DNA from: Bacteroides stercoris ATCC 43183 | GTDB taxonomy: Bacteria > Bacteroidota > Bacteroidia > Bacteroidales > Bacteroidaceae | Length of the DNA stretch: 64,000 nucleotides | Assembly: GCF_025147325.1 (NCBI RefSeq) | Contig: NZ_CP102262.1 | Span: forward strand, 1,674,001 to 1,738,000 | Direction: 5' to 3' | Shown: piece after piece, positions 35,594 to 44,170 of the stretch | Layout: every line of letters starts with the position of its first letter | Position numbering within the stretch: position 1 is the stretch's first letter | Program-made: the position numbers and the translations under genes | Notes under the pieces: model-generated | Databases searched by the model: none | Told to the model about the DNA's origin: nothing | Seen by the model: only the letters and a program-made list of their open reading frames with translations

Positions 35594-37837
35594 TTGCGGT
35601 TGAAACATATTATATGTATATGGATAGGAATCTGTTTCTTGTGTGCAAGTTTGCAGAAGGCGGGTGCTACGGCTGTTCCCCAATCGTATGCGGGACAACG
35701 GGCTTATGCGGATTCCATTATGGACAAGGTTATCTTCTTTGCGCCTTTTTACGAGCGCGTTGTCGATGAGTACAAGGCGGAACTTTATATAAAAGGCTGG
35801 GCAAACATCCGCAAGAAAAATCATCTGCTCCGCTTTATCCCTTCCATGTTCCGTATGAAGAAAGGGGTCCGGGAGTATATGATGGAGACATACAGCGAAC
35901 TGCATTATACCGCTCCCGATATTTACGACCAGAAAGTGAAAGCCAGTGTGGGCACTTCTTCCGAACTTTGGGAACTGGACGGCCGTTTGCTTGAATACTT
36001 CCACATCAATATCTACTCTTCCACCTTGCTGTATGATAAGCTGCTCTCCCCGCTGGCTTCCAATGCAAAGAAATTCTATACCTATTATATAGATTCCATA
36101 ATGGGTGAAGCGCACAACCGTGAGTTCCGTATCCGTTTTATGCCGAAGAGCAAGAGTTTTCAGCTCGTGGGGGGATACATGGTGGTCAGCGACAATGTGT
36201 GGAGTGTGCGCGAGATTCGTTTTTCCGGGCGTTCCGAGATGCTGCGTTTTAATAATCTGGTAAGAATGGGACAGGTGGGGAGCGCTAATGAGTTTTTGCC
36301 TGTGCATTTCAACATCGATGCCACATTTCGTTTGCTGGGCAATGTCATCGACGGCAGCTATACGGCGGTACTCGACTATAAGGAGATTAGTCAGAAAGAC
36401 CCGGCTGTTGTGCGGAACAGGACAAAAAGCAAATACGACCTGTCGGAATCTTATACTCTGCTGACGGATACCAATGCTTACCGGCGTGATACCGCCCACT
36501 TCAATAAGCTGCGTCCTATTCCGCTGACTTCGCATGAGAAGAAGCTGTATGAGGACTTCTTCTTGCGCCGTGACACGCTTCTCTATAAGAAAAAGCCCAA
36601 GAACAAGCGGCTGGAGTTCTGGGGGCAGATAGGCGATGCGCTGGTAAGCAAGTATACGGTAGACCTTGCCAAAATGGGGAGTGTGCGCTGTTCGCCTCTT
36701 ATAAATCCTTTGTTGCTGAGCTACAGCAAGAGCAACGGTTTCTCTTACCGTCAGGAATTTAAATACAACCGGTTGTTTAAGGGCGACCGTCTGTTGCGTA
36801 TCGTTCCCAAGTTAGGTTACAACTTCAAACGGAAGGAGTTTTACTGGTCGGTCAATTCCGATTTCGACTATTGGCCCCGCAAGCGTGCCGCCCTGCATGT
36901 CAGCGTGGGTAACGGTAACCGTATCTACAGCAGCGATGTGCTGGACGATTTGAAAGCTATTCCCGACAGTATCTTTGATTTCGACCAGATTCACCTGGAC
37001 TATTTTAAGGACTTGTATTTGCACATACGCCACAGCTGGGAGATTGTCAACGGTCTGACTCTGGATGTGGGGCTTTCCTTACACAGGCGTACCGAAGTGG
37101 AGCGTTCTAAATTCGTTCTTGTCTACCCCGATGCTCCGAATGTGATGTCTGCGGGTGTGTCATCTGTCTATCCGGGATTCGACCCTTCGGTTCTGAAAAA
37201 GTTCCGCCACAGTTATAACAGCTTTGCACCCCGTGTACGCCTGACGTGGACTCCCGGTCAGTATTATTATATGAGCGGCGACCGTAAAATCAACCTTCAT
37301 TCCAAATATCCCACCGTTTCCGTAGACTGGGAACGCGGTATCAGCGGTGTCATGCACAGCACCGGAAAGTACGAACGTATTGAAGTGGACTTCCAGCACA
37401 ACATCCCGTTGGGATTGATGCGTGACATTTACTACCGCTTCGGCTGGGGTGCTTTTACGAATCAGAAAGAGCTTTATTTTGTGGATTTCGCCAATCTGGC
37501 CCGTTCCAATCTTCCCGTAGGCTGGAATGATGAAATCGGCGGAGTGTTCCAGTTGCTCGACGGGCGTTGGTATAACTCGTCCCGTAAGTACATCCGCGGG
37601 CATTTTACGTACGAGGCTCCTTTCCTGCTGCTCCGCCACTTGAAGAAATATACTCAATACGTATTGAATGAACGGTTGTATCTGAATGCTCTGGTGGTTC
37701 CCCACCTGAATCCTTATCTTGAGCTTGGGTATGGCATCGGTACGCACATCTTCGATTTCGGCGTTTTTACAAGCTTTGCAAACTGGAAGTACCAGGAAGT
37801 AGGGGTTAAGTTTACGTTTGAGTTGTTCAATAGGTAG
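35594..37837 (+). CDS. DUF5686-type outer-membrane protein
   Basis: This exported protein has about 747 residues if translation begins at the TTG at 35594, which gives a good signal peptide (LKHIICIWIGICFLCASL). The next in-frame ATG is far inside the conserved part, and an upstream GTG at 35483 lies in the dyad region. The N-terminal third (AELYIKGWANIRKKNHLLRF) and the C-terminal beta-rich region with alternating aromatic strands fit DUF5686, usually seen behind a CarboxypepD_reg-like domain that is absent here. The last residues, KFTFELFNR, look like an outer-membrane barrel end. Function is unknown. Confidence 0.8.
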   Translation: MRLKHIICIWIGICFLCASLQKAGATAVPQSYAGQRAYADSIMDKVIFFAPFYERVVDEYKAELYIKGWANIRKKNHLLRFIPSMFRMKKGVREYMMETYSELHYTAPDIYDQKVKASVGTSSELWELDGRLLEYFHINIYSSTLLYDKLLSPLASNAKKFYTYYIDSIMGEAHNREFRIRFMPKSKSFQLVGGYMVVSDNVWSVREIRFSGRSEMLRFNNLVRMGQVGSANEFLPVHFNIDATFRLLGNVIDGSYTAVLDYKEISQKDPAVVRNRTKSKYDLSESYTLLTDTNAYRRDTAHFNKLRPIPLTSHEKKLYEDFFLRRDTLLYKKKPKNKRLEFWGQIGDALVSKYTVDLAKMGSVRCSPLINPLLLSYSKSNGFSYRQEFKYNRLFKGDRLLRIVPKLGYNFKRKEFYWSVNSDFDYWPRKRAALHVSVGNGNRIYSSDVLDDLKAIPDSIFDFDQIHLDYFKDLYLHIRHSWEIVNGLTLDVGLSLHRRTEVERSKFVLVYPDAPNVMSAGVSSVYPGFDPSVLKKFRHSYNSFAPRVRLTWTPGQYYYMSGDRKINLHSKYPTVSVDWERGISGVMHSTGKYERIEVDFQHNIPLGLMRDIYYRFGWGAFTNQKELYFVDFANLARSNLPVGWNDEIGGVFQLLDGRWYNSSRKYIRGHFTYEAPFLLLRHLKKYTQYVLNERLYLNALVVPHLNPYLELGYGIGTHIFDFGVFTSFANWKYQEVGVKFTFELFNR

Positions 37838-37869
37838 GTCCGAAAGGCATATTATAAGAATTTATACTT

Positions 37870-37877
37870 TATCTTTG
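37870..37877 (+). promoter_or_regulatory. -7 promoter element for type II pantothenate kinase
   Basis: TATCTTTG lies 19 bases upstream of the ATG at 37896, giving a very short leader. Confidence 0.6.
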
Positions 37878-37895
37878 TGCCAAAATTTTAAGACT

Positions 37896-38729
37896 ATGGG
37901 AATTGTAATAGGCATAGACGTAGGTGGAAGCACTACTAAAATCGTAGGACTCAATAAAGGCAAGATACAGTCTCCAATGTTCATAACGGCAGCCGACCCG
38001 GTAACTTCCCTGTTCGGAGCGTTCGGCAAGTATATCTATGATAACGGAATCCATTTGTCCGATGTGGAGCAGGTGATGCTGACCGGTGTGGGCAGTGCGT
38101 TTGTGGACAGCCCGCTTTACGGACTTCCCACCCGCAAGACGGATGAGTTCATTGCCAACGGACTCGGGGCGCGCCATGCTACGGACATCGACCGGCTGAT
38201 AGTTGTCAGCATGGGAACAGGCACCTCCTTTGTAAGAATCAACGGGGATGAAATACAGCATATCGGCGGTATGGGTATCGGTGGCGGAACCTTACAGGGA
38301 CTTTCGCGGCTGTTGCTCAAAACACACGACATTCATCAGGTTGCCGGTTTGGCGGCAAAAGGCGATGTGACCCGCGTCAATCTGCAAATCGGCGATATCT
38401 GTAACAACGCATTGCCCGACCTGCCCGTATCCGCTACCGCTTCATTGTTCGGAAAGGCCGACAGTAACGCCTCACCGGAAGACATCGCCTGCGGCATCAT
38501 TTATACCGTGCTCCAGACTATCGGCGGTGCGGCTGTGCTTTCCGCCCTGAACAGTCCGGTAAAGGACTTTGTGCTGATAGGTAATCTTACCCAGTTGCCG
38601 CAATGCCGGGAAGTGTTTCCGAAGATGGAAAGCATTTATCATGTGCGTTTCCATATCCCGCCCTATGCGGAATACCGCACGGCCATAGGGGCGGCTTTGG
38701 CATATGTCAGGGAGAATTCTACCATATAA
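37896..38729 (+). CDS. coaW: type II pantothenate kinase
   Basis: The 277-residue kinase starts at the ATG at 37896, immediately before the phosphate-binding loop GIDVGGSTTKIVG (about residues 5-17). A second nucleotide motif, VSMGTGTSFV, and GIGGGTLQGLSRLL follow, as in the eukaryote/Staphylococcus type II PanK fold of the ASKHA superfamily. It would phosphorylate pantothenate in the first step of coenzyme A synthesis. A separate type III enzyme (coaX) is encoded at 57.4 kb, so this one may have another substrate, such as pantetheine, or serve as a differently regulated backup. Confidence 0.9.
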   Translation: MGIVIGIDVGGSTTKIVGLNKGKIQSPMFITAADPVTSLFGAFGKYIYDNGIHLSDVEQVMLTGVGSAFVDSPLYGLPTRKTDEFIANGLGARHATDIDRLIVVSMGTGTSFVRINGDEIQHIGGMGIGGGTLQGLSRLLLKTHDIHQVAGLAAKGDVTRVNLQIGDICNNALPDLPVSATASLFGKADSNASPEDIACGIIYTVLQTIGGAAVLSALNSPVKDFVLIGNLTQLPQCREVFPKMESIYHVRFHIPPYAEYRTAIGAALAYVRENSTI

Positions 38730-38786
38730 TAAGGTGTAAATCTTTAGAAATCGGGCATAAAGACCGGATATTTTCAGAAAGAACTT

Positions 38787-38817
38787 TTTGTCATTCAAGA
38801 AAATACTCCTATCTTTG
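38787..38817 (+). promoter_or_regulatory. rpsA promoter
   Basis: TTTG at 38787-38790 and TATCTTTG at 38810-38817 are separated by exactly 19 bases, a full match to the Bacteroidetes consensus. The predicted leader is about 60 bases. Confidence 0.75.
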
Positions 38818-38883
38818 CGCCCGATTTAATATGAGTCAACATAAAGTCTCACTTAATTAACGAGTTAAACAATTTATTTATTA

Positions 38884-40677
38884 ATGGAAAATTTAAAAAA
38901 TGTTGCTCCCATTGAGGACTTCAACTGGGATGCTTACGAAAACGGTGAAACCGTAACAAACGTAAGTCACGAAGACTTGGAAAAGGCGTATGACAACACG
39001 CTGAACAAAGTTAACGACCGCGAGGTAGTTGACGGAACCGTAATCGCAATGAACAAGCGTGAAGTAGTTGTGAACATCGGTTACAAATCAGACGGTATCA
39101 TTCCTTTGAATGAATTCCGCTACAATCCCGACCTGAAAGTAGGTGATACGGTAGAAGTGTACATCGAAAACCAGGAAGACAAGAAAGGACAGCTGGTTCT
39201 GTCTCACCGCAAAGCTCGTGCTACCCGTTCTTGGGATCGCGTTAACGCTGCTTTGGAAAATGAAGAAATTATCAAGGGTTACATCAAGTGCCGCACTAAG
39301 GGTGGTATGATTGTCGACGTATTCGGTATCGAAGCATTCTTGCCGGGTTCTCAAATCGACGTTAAGCCTATCCGCGACTACGATGTATTCGTTGGCAAGA
39401 CTATGGAATTCAAGGTTGTTAAAATCAATCAGGAATTCAAGAATGTCGTTGTATCTCACAAGGCTCTTATCGAGGCTGAACTGGAACAACAGAAGAAAGA
39501 AATCATCGGTAAACTCGAAAAAGGACAAGTTCTCGAAGGTACCGTTAAGAATATCACATCCTACGGTGTATTCATCGACCTGGGTGGCGTAGACGGTTTG
39601 ATTCACATCACAGACCTCTCCTGGGGTCGCGTCAGCGATCCGAAAGAAGTGGTTGAACTCGACCAGAAGCTCAACGTCGTTATCCTCGACTTCGATGATG
39701 AGAAGAAACGTATCGCTCTCGGCTTGAAGCAGCTGACTCCGCATCCTTGGGATGCCCTCGATCCTAACTTGAAGGTAGGCGACCACGTGAAGGGTAAAGT
39801 TGTCGTTATGGCTGACTACGGTGCATTCATCGAAATCGCTCCGGGTGTTGAAGGTCTGATTCACGTATCCGAAATGTCCTGGTCACAACACTTGCGTTCT
39901 GCACAGGACTTCATGAAGGTAGGTGACGAAGTTGAGGCGGTAGTTCTGACTCTGGACCGCGAAGAACGTAAGATGTCTCTCGGTATCAAGCAGCTGAAAG
40001 CTGATCCTTGGGAAACTATCGAAGAGAAATATCCTATCGGTTCCAAGCACACTGCAAAAGTTCGCAACTTCACTAACTTCGGTGTATTCGTAGAAATCGA
40101 AGAAGGTGTTGACGGCTTGATTCACATCTCTGACCTGTCTTGGACTAAGAAGGTTAAACATCCTTCAGAATTCACTCAAATCGGTGCGGACATCGACGTA
40201 CAGGTATTGGAAATCGACAAGGAAAACCGTCGTTTGAGCCTCGGTCACAAGCAACTCGAAGAGAATCCTTGGGATGTATTTGAAACTGTATTCACAGTAG
40301 GTTCTGTACACGAAGGTACTATCATCGAAATGCTGGACAAGGGTGCAGTTGTTGCTCTGCCTTATGGCGTAGAAGGTTTTGCTACTCCGAAACACCTCGT
40401 TAAGGAAGACGGCTCACAGGCTCAGTTGGACGAGAAGCTCGAATTCAAAGTTATCGAGTTCAACAAGGATGCTAAGCGTATCATCCTGTCTCACAGCCGC
40501 ATCTTCGAAGATGTAGCCAAGGCTGAAGAAAGAGCAGAAAAGAAAGCTGCCAAGAAGTCTTCCGGTAAGAGAGACGAAGCTCCTGCTTCTATCCAAAACC
40601 AGGCTGCTTCTACAACTTTGGGCGACATCGACGCTCTGGCTGCTTTGAAAGAGCAAATGGAAGCCGGAAAGAAGTAA
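38884..40677 (+). CDS. rpsA: 30S ribosomal protein S1
   Basis: The 597-residue RNA-binding protein has six S1 (OB-fold) repeats, roughly at residues 46-112, 129-195, 212-280, 297-367, 384-454 and 470-540. Repeats 3 to 5 are the most canonical (YGVFIDLGGVDGLIHITDLSW and the like); 1, 2 and 6 are divergent. The tail is basic and Ala-rich (EERAEKKAAKKSSGKR). It brings mRNA to the 30S subunit, important in Bacteroidetes, where Shine-Dalgarno signals are weak. The upstream promoter is a perfect consensus, in line with high expression. A terminator follows at 40702. Confidence 0.97.
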   Translation: MENLKNVAPIEDFNWDAYENGETVTNVSHEDLEKAYDNTLNKVNDREVVDGTVIAMNKREVVVNIGYKSDGIIPLNEFRYNPDLKVGDTVEVYIENQEDKKGQLVLSHRKARATRSWDRVNAALENEEIIKGYIKCRTKGGMIVDVFGIEAFLPGSQIDVKPIRDYDVFVGKTMEFKVVKINQEFKNVVVSHKALIEAELEQQKKEIIGKLEKGQVLEGTVKNITSYGVFIDLGGVDGLIHITDLSWGRVSDPKEVVELDQKLNVVILDFDDEKKRIALGLKQLTPHPWDALDPNLKVGDHVKGKVVVMADYGAFIEIAPGVEGLIHVSEMSWSQHLRSAQDFMKVGDEVEAVVLTLDREERKMSLGIKQLKADPWETIEEKYPIGSKHTAKVRNFTNFGVFVEIEEGVDGLIHISDLSWTKKVKHPSEFTQIGADIDVQVLEIDKENRRLSLGHKQLEENPWDVFETVFTVGSVHEGTIIEMLDKGAVVALPYGVEGFATPKHLVKEDGSQAQLDEKLEFKVIEFNKDAKRIILSHSRIFEDVAKAEERAEKKAAKKSSGKRDEAPASIQNQAASTTLGDIDALAALKEQMEAGKK

Positions 40678-40701
40678 TTACTTCTCCATATAAATAAGGT
40701 A

Positions 40702-40740
40702 AGGGTGCTTGTGGCAAACACAAGTGCCCTTTCTTTTTAG
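40702..40740 (+). terminator. rpsA terminator
   Basis: A 12-bp stem (40702-40713 with 40719-40730, one G-U pair) with a five-base loop is followed by TTCTTTTT. Confidence 0.85.
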
Positions 40741-40792
40741 GCAGGCTCTTAATTTCTTGCCAATAATCTGTGCAATCTGTGATGATTACCCT

Positions 40793-40800
40793 TATCTTTG
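40793..40800 (+). promoter_or_regulatory. -7 promoter element for rnz
   Basis: TATCTTTG ends only seven bases before the rnz ATG at 40808, implying a leaderless or nearly leaderless mRNA. Confidence 0.55.
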
Positions 40801-40807
40801 CACCATC

Positions 40808-41722
40808 ATGGAGAAATTTGAACTACATATTCTTGGCTCCGGTTCGGCATTGCCCACCACCCGCCATTTTCCTACTTCGCAGGTAGTGAACTTACGTGAC
40901 AAACTTTTTATGATAGACTGTGGAGAAGGCGCACAGTTGCAATTCCGAAAGTCACGCCTCAAATTCTCGCGTTTGAACCGTATCTTCATCTCCCACCTGC
41001 ACGGCGACCACTGTTTCGGGCTGCTGGGACTGATATCCACGCTTAATCTCTTGGGGCGTACGGCCGACCTGCATATCCATTCTCCCAAAGGTTTGGAAGA
41101 ACTTCTTACGCCGATGCTCGCATTCTTCAATCATCAGATGACCTATAAAATCTTCTTCCACGCGTTCGAGACGAAAGAAGCCGCCTTGATTTATGAAGAT
41201 CGGTCGCTTACGGTGACAACCATTCCTTTGCGGCATCGCATGCCTTGCTGCGGTTTTCTGTTTGCCGAGAAGCCGCGCCCCAATCATATCCTGCGCGACA
41301 TGATAGACTTCTATCAAGTGCCGGTGTACGAGCTGAACCGTATTAAGAACGGTGCGGATTACGTCACGCCGGAAGGAGAGGTGATACCCAATGCCCGCCT
41401 CACCCGTCCCTCGGCTGCCCCGCGGCGTTATGCCTATTGTTCGGATACGATTTATCTTCCTTCCATAACAGAACAGATAAAAGGAGTGGATTTGCTTTTC
41501 CATGAGGCCACTTTTGCCGAAGATGCCGCCCCGCGTGCCAAAGAAACGTTCCATACCACCGCTTCGCAAGCCGCACGGATAGCCCGCGATGCGGAAGTGA
41601 AGAAGCTGCTGATAGGTCATTTCTCCGCCCGTTATGACGATGAACAGGTATTGCTGGATGAGGCGCGCGCCGTTTTTCCGGACACGCAGTTGGCCAAAGA
41701 AACGCTTTGCATATCGGTGTGA
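40808..41722 (+). CDS. rnz: ribonuclease Z
   Basis: This 304-residue metallo-beta-lactamase-fold enzyme matures tRNA 3' ends by endonucleolytic cleavage. From the ATG at 40808, the zinc motif HLHGDH puts His63, His65, Asp67 and His68 in the usual place. Further family marks are the N-terminal LGSGSALPTTRHFPTSQ, the PLRHRMPCCGF segment with a ligand His, FHEATF, and LIGHFSARY near the C-terminus. The in-frame extension upstream runs through the rpsA terminator and is rejected. The -7 promoter element lies directly before the start. Confidence 0.96.
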   Translation: MEKFELHILGSGSALPTTRHFPTSQVVNLRDKLFMIDCGEGAQLQFRKSRLKFSRLNRIFISHLHGDHCFGLLGLISTLNLLGRTADLHIHSPKGLEELLTPMLAFFNHQMTYKIFFHAFETKEAALIYEDRSLTVTTIPLRHRMPCCGFLFAEKPRPNHILRDMIDFYQVPVYELNRIKNGADYVTPEGEVIPNARLTRPSAAPRRYAYCSDTIYLPSITEQIKGVDLLFHEATFAEDAAPRAKETFHTTASQAARIARDAEVKKLLIGHFSARYDDEQVLLDEARAVFPDTQLAKETLCISV

Positions 41723-41735
41723 ATCGGAATTTTGC

Positions 41736-41743
41736 TATCTTTG
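41736..41743 (+). promoter_or_regulatory. -7 promoter element for tag
   Basis: TATCTTTG lies 22 bases upstream of the tag ATG. Confidence 0.55.
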
Positions 41744-41765
41744 CTGACGTATAAATATTATAAGT

Positions 41766-42350
41766 ATGCAAGATATAATAAACGGACGTTGCGGCTGGTG
41801 CGGAACGGATGAACTGTATGTGAAGTACCACGATGAGGAGTGGGGAAGATTGGTGACCGATGACAGGACGCTGTTTGAGTTTCTTGTATTGGAGAGTTCC
41901 CAAGCCGGACTGAGCTGGATCACAATCCTCAAAAAGCGCGAGGGATACCGTAAAGCCTTTTGCAACTTCGATGCCGGACAAGTGGCGCAAATGACCGATG
42001 AGGACGTTGAGCGTCTGATGCAGTTTGAAGGTATTGTGCGGAACCGTCTGAAAATCAAATCGACCATTACGAACGCAAGGCTGTTCCTTGCCGTGCAGAA
42101 GGAGTTCGGCAGCTTTTATAACTACACCCTTTCATTCTTCCCCGACGGGAAGCCTATCGTGAATACCGTTCACTCATTGAGCGATATTCCTGTATCATCG
42201 CCCCAATCCGATGCCATGAGCAAGGACATGAAAAAACGGGGATTCAAGTTCTTCGGGAGCACGATTTGCTACGCGCATTTGCAGGCAGCAGGCTTTGTCA
42301 ACGACCATCTGGCAGAATGTATCTGCCGCCAAGTCAAAGAGGAGCATTAA
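41766..42350 (+). CDS. tag: DNA-3-methyladenine glycosylase I
   Basis: The 194-residue base-excision enzyme removes 3-methyladenine from alkylated DNA. Cys9 and His22 match the E. coli zinc ligands Cys4 and His17 with a constant offset of five; the C-terminal ligands lie in CYAHLQAAGFVNDHLAECIC. The helix-hairpin-helix-type core has YHDEEWGR, FLVLESSQAGLSW and FKFFGSTICYAH. It is cytoplasmic, full length and transcribed alone from its own promoter. A sigma factor operon follows with its own -7 element. Confidence 0.97.
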   Translation: MQDIINGRCGWCGTDELYVKYHDEEWGRLVTDDRTLFEFLVLESSQAGLSWITILKKREGYRKAFCNFDAGQVAQMTDEDVERLMQFEGIVRNRLKIKSTITNARLFLAVQKEFGSFYNYTLSFFPDGKPIVNTVHSLSDIPVSSPQSDAMSKDMKKRGFKFFGSTICYAHLQAAGFVNDHLAECICRQVKEEH

Positions 42351-42427
42351 ACAAACGAATCGGCAATATGCTTTTGTACCTGCCGGGCTTTTTGCCTCTT
42401 GCGGATGGCTTTTCGTTTTTAATTTTC

Positions 42428-42435
42428 TATCTTTG
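42428..42435 (+). promoter_or_regulatory. -7 promoter element for the ECF sigma operon
   Basis: TATCTTTG sits 33 bases before the sigma factor ATG, so the operon is at least partly read by the housekeeping sigma factor. Confidence 0.55.
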
Positions 42436-42468
42436 CGTAGAGAAAAGATATAAATGTGAATAGACTAT

Positions 42469-43023
42469 ATGAACCCTTCTTATAACGAACGCGAAGTGCT
42501 GGCGCTTCTTCAGGAAGAAAGTACGCAGAAGCGGGGATTTGAGATGATTGTGGCGCAATACAGCGAGCAGTTATACTGGCAAATCCGGCGCATGGTGCTT
42601 TCTCATGAGGATGCCAACGACTTGCTTCAGAATACCTTCGTCAAGGCATGGCTCAATATCGATTATTTCCGGGCAGAGGCCAAACTCTCCACCTGGCTCT
42701 ACCGCATCGCCCTGAACGAATGCCTTACTTTCCTGAACAAACAGCGGGCGGCGAGCACCGTGTCGTTGGACGCTCCCGAAGCCGACACCCTTCAGAAGCT
42801 GGAGAGCGATCCTTACTTTTCGGGCGACAAAGCTCAGATGGCCTTGCAGAAAGCGTTGCTCACCTTGCCCGAAAAGCAACGCATGGTGTTCAACCTGAAG
42901 TACTACCAGGAAATGAAATACGAGCAGATATCCGATATTTTCGGCACTTCGGTGGGGGCTTTGAAAGCGTCCTACCACCATGCCGTAAAAAAAATAGAGA
43001 AGATATTGGGAGAAGAAGATTAA
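42469..43023 (+). CDS. ECF-type RNA polymerase sigma factor
   Basis: The 184-residue sigma-70 family protein has only regions 2 and 4. Region 2 includes VLSHEDANDLLQNTFVKAW, about residues 43-62; region 4 includes LPEKQRMVFNLKYYQEMKYEQI and a helix-turn-helix with FGTSVGALKASYHHAVKKI. It directs RNA polymerase to alternative promoters. It is directly followed by a small single-span membrane protein, the usual place for its anti-sigma factor, and then by a Spy-like periplasmic protein, a set that suggests envelope-stress control. No SusC/FecR partner is present, so it is not the PUL-type hybrid. Confidence 0.95.
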   Translation: MNPSYNEREVLALLQEESTQKRGFEMIVAQYSEQLYWQIRRMVLSHEDANDLLQNTFVKAWLNIDYFRAEAKLSTWLYRIALNECLTFLNKQRAASTVSLDAPEADTLQKLESDPYFSGDKAQMALQKALLTLPEKQRMVFNLKYYQEMKYEQISDIFGTSVGALKASYHHAVKKIEKILGEED

Positions 43024-43071
43024 ACCTTTAACGTGAAAAAAAGTCTAACCAAACAGAAAGGAGAAGAGCTT

Positions 43072-43440
43072 ATGAAAGAAGAAGACAACATACTCAAGAA
43101 AGTAGGGACGGAGAATGCTTTCCGTGTTCCCGAAGGATATTTTGAGAATTTCACTTCGGAGCTGATGAACCGTCTGCCCGAAAAGGAGAAACTTGCCTTC
43201 GAACAGAAAGAGCCTACGATGTGGGAGAGGGTGAAACCCTGGGCCTATATGGCAGCTATGTTTGTAGGTGCGGCATTGATTATCCGCGTGGCTTCCTCTG
43301 ACCGTACGCCGGCTGCGACCGACCGCATGGCTGCCGACGAAACGGAAACCGAAATGGAATATATCAACATGGCGGTGGATAACTCCATGCTTGACGACTA
43401 CTCATTGTATGTATATCTGGCCGATTCCGATGCCGAATAA
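43072..43440 (+). CDS. small single-span membrane protein, probable anti-sigma factor
   Basis: This 122-residue protein starts at the ATG at 43072, preceded by AGGAG at good spacing; an upstream in-frame GTG at 43033 would add 13 residues. The N-terminal 75 residues are cytoplasmic and charged (FRVPEGYFENFTSELMNRLP), followed by one membrane span (about 80-95, AYMAAMFVGAALII) and a short acidic periplasmic tail. VPEGYFENF is common at the start of Bacteroidetes proteins of this position. Location directly after the sigma factor makes it the likely anti-sigma factor, but it lacks a recognisable zinc-binding anti-sigma motif. Confidence 0.7.
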   Translation: MKEEDNILKKVGTENAFRVPEGYFENFTSELMNRLPEKEKLAFEQKEPTMWERVKPWAYMAAMFVGAALIIRVASSDRTPAATDRMAADETETEMEYINMAVDNSMLDDYSLYVYLADSDAE

Positions 43441-43473
43441 ACCGTAGAGAACTTTAACCGATTGAAAAAAGAA

Positions 43474-43953
43474 ATGAAAAAGCTGATTGTTTTATTAGTA
43501 ATGATGTGCAGTCTGGCACCCGTATTGCGGGCAGCGGACGGATGCAACCAACGTTTGTCGCCTGCTGAGTTCCGTGCCAGACAAAAAGCATATATCACAG
43601 AAAAAGCCGGATTGACCAAGGAAGAGGCAGCCAGGTTCTTTCCTCTTTATTTTGAATTGCAGGACAAGAAAAAAGAGCAGAATGACAAGGCGTGGAGTCT
43701 GATTCGTCAGGGAAAGGACGAAAAGACCACCGAAGCCCAATATGATGTGATTATGGAAGGCGTGTACGATGCCCGTATCGCTGCCGACCGTTTGGACAAG
43801 ACTTATTTTGCGAAGTTCAAGAAGATATTGTCTGCCAAGAAACTTTATCTGGTGCAGAAAGCCGAGATGCGTTTTCACCGGGAATTGCTGAAAGGAATGC
43901 GGCATAATGACAACAAAGATAAGACGTCGAAACCCCAGCCGGGCAAGAAATGA
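43474..43953 (+). CDS. Spy/CpxP-like periplasmic protein
   Basis: The 159-residue exported protein starts at the ATG at 43474 with signal peptide MKKLIVLLVMMCSLAPVLRA. The mature part is highly helical and charged, with an LTKEEAARFFPLYFELQ segment like the LTxxQ repeats of Spy/CpxP and a basic tail (SKPQPGKK). I infer a periplasmic chaperone or sensor under the sigma factor encoded two genes upstream, but the similarity is in composition and pattern, not clear sequence identity. A long inverted repeat follows at 44079. Confidence 0.65.
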   Translation: MKKLIVLLVMMCSLAPVLRAADGCNQRLSPAEFRARQKAYITEKAGLTKEEAARFFPLYFELQDKKKEQNDKAWSLIRQGKDEKTTEAQYDVIMEGVYDARIAADRLDKTYFAKFKKILSAKKLYLVQKAEMRFHRELLKGMRHNDNKDKTSKPQPGKK

Positions 43954-44016
43954 AAAAGGATATATGCTCGGATTGAAAATTGTGCGGGTGTGTCAAAACT
44001 AAAATGACTGTTCTGA

Positions 44017-44037
44017 AAAGTTACAGGTTGTAACTTT
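44017..44037. repeat. short hairpin in the sigma operon 3' region
   Basis: A 9-bp perfect stem (44017-44025 with 44029-44037) with a three-base loop. A T run does not follow directly, so its role is uncertain. Confidence 0.4.
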
Positions 44038-44078
44038 AATATTTAAAAGGAGAGTGTTCAAATACACTTGATGATTTC

Positions 44079-44170
44079 TTTCAGGCACGGAATTACACGG
44101 ATTTATTTTATCTTTTTCCGTGAAATCCGTGTAATTCCGTGCCTGAAAAGAAACAGATAGTAAGTGAATT
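44079..44170. repeat. dispersed inverted repeat, probable two-way terminator
   Basis: A perfect 26-bp inverted repeat (44079-44104 with 44123-44148) with an 18-base loop lies between the convergent Spy-like and mazG genes. Its right arm and the following bases match the element at 9413-9492, also between convergent genes. A further degenerate trace (AATCTGTGCAATCTGTG) lies at about 40764-40781. Confidence 0.8.

Noticed and set aside
40709..40807. Upstream extension of ribonuclease Z
   Set aside because: The extension runs through the rpsA terminator and the rnz promoter.
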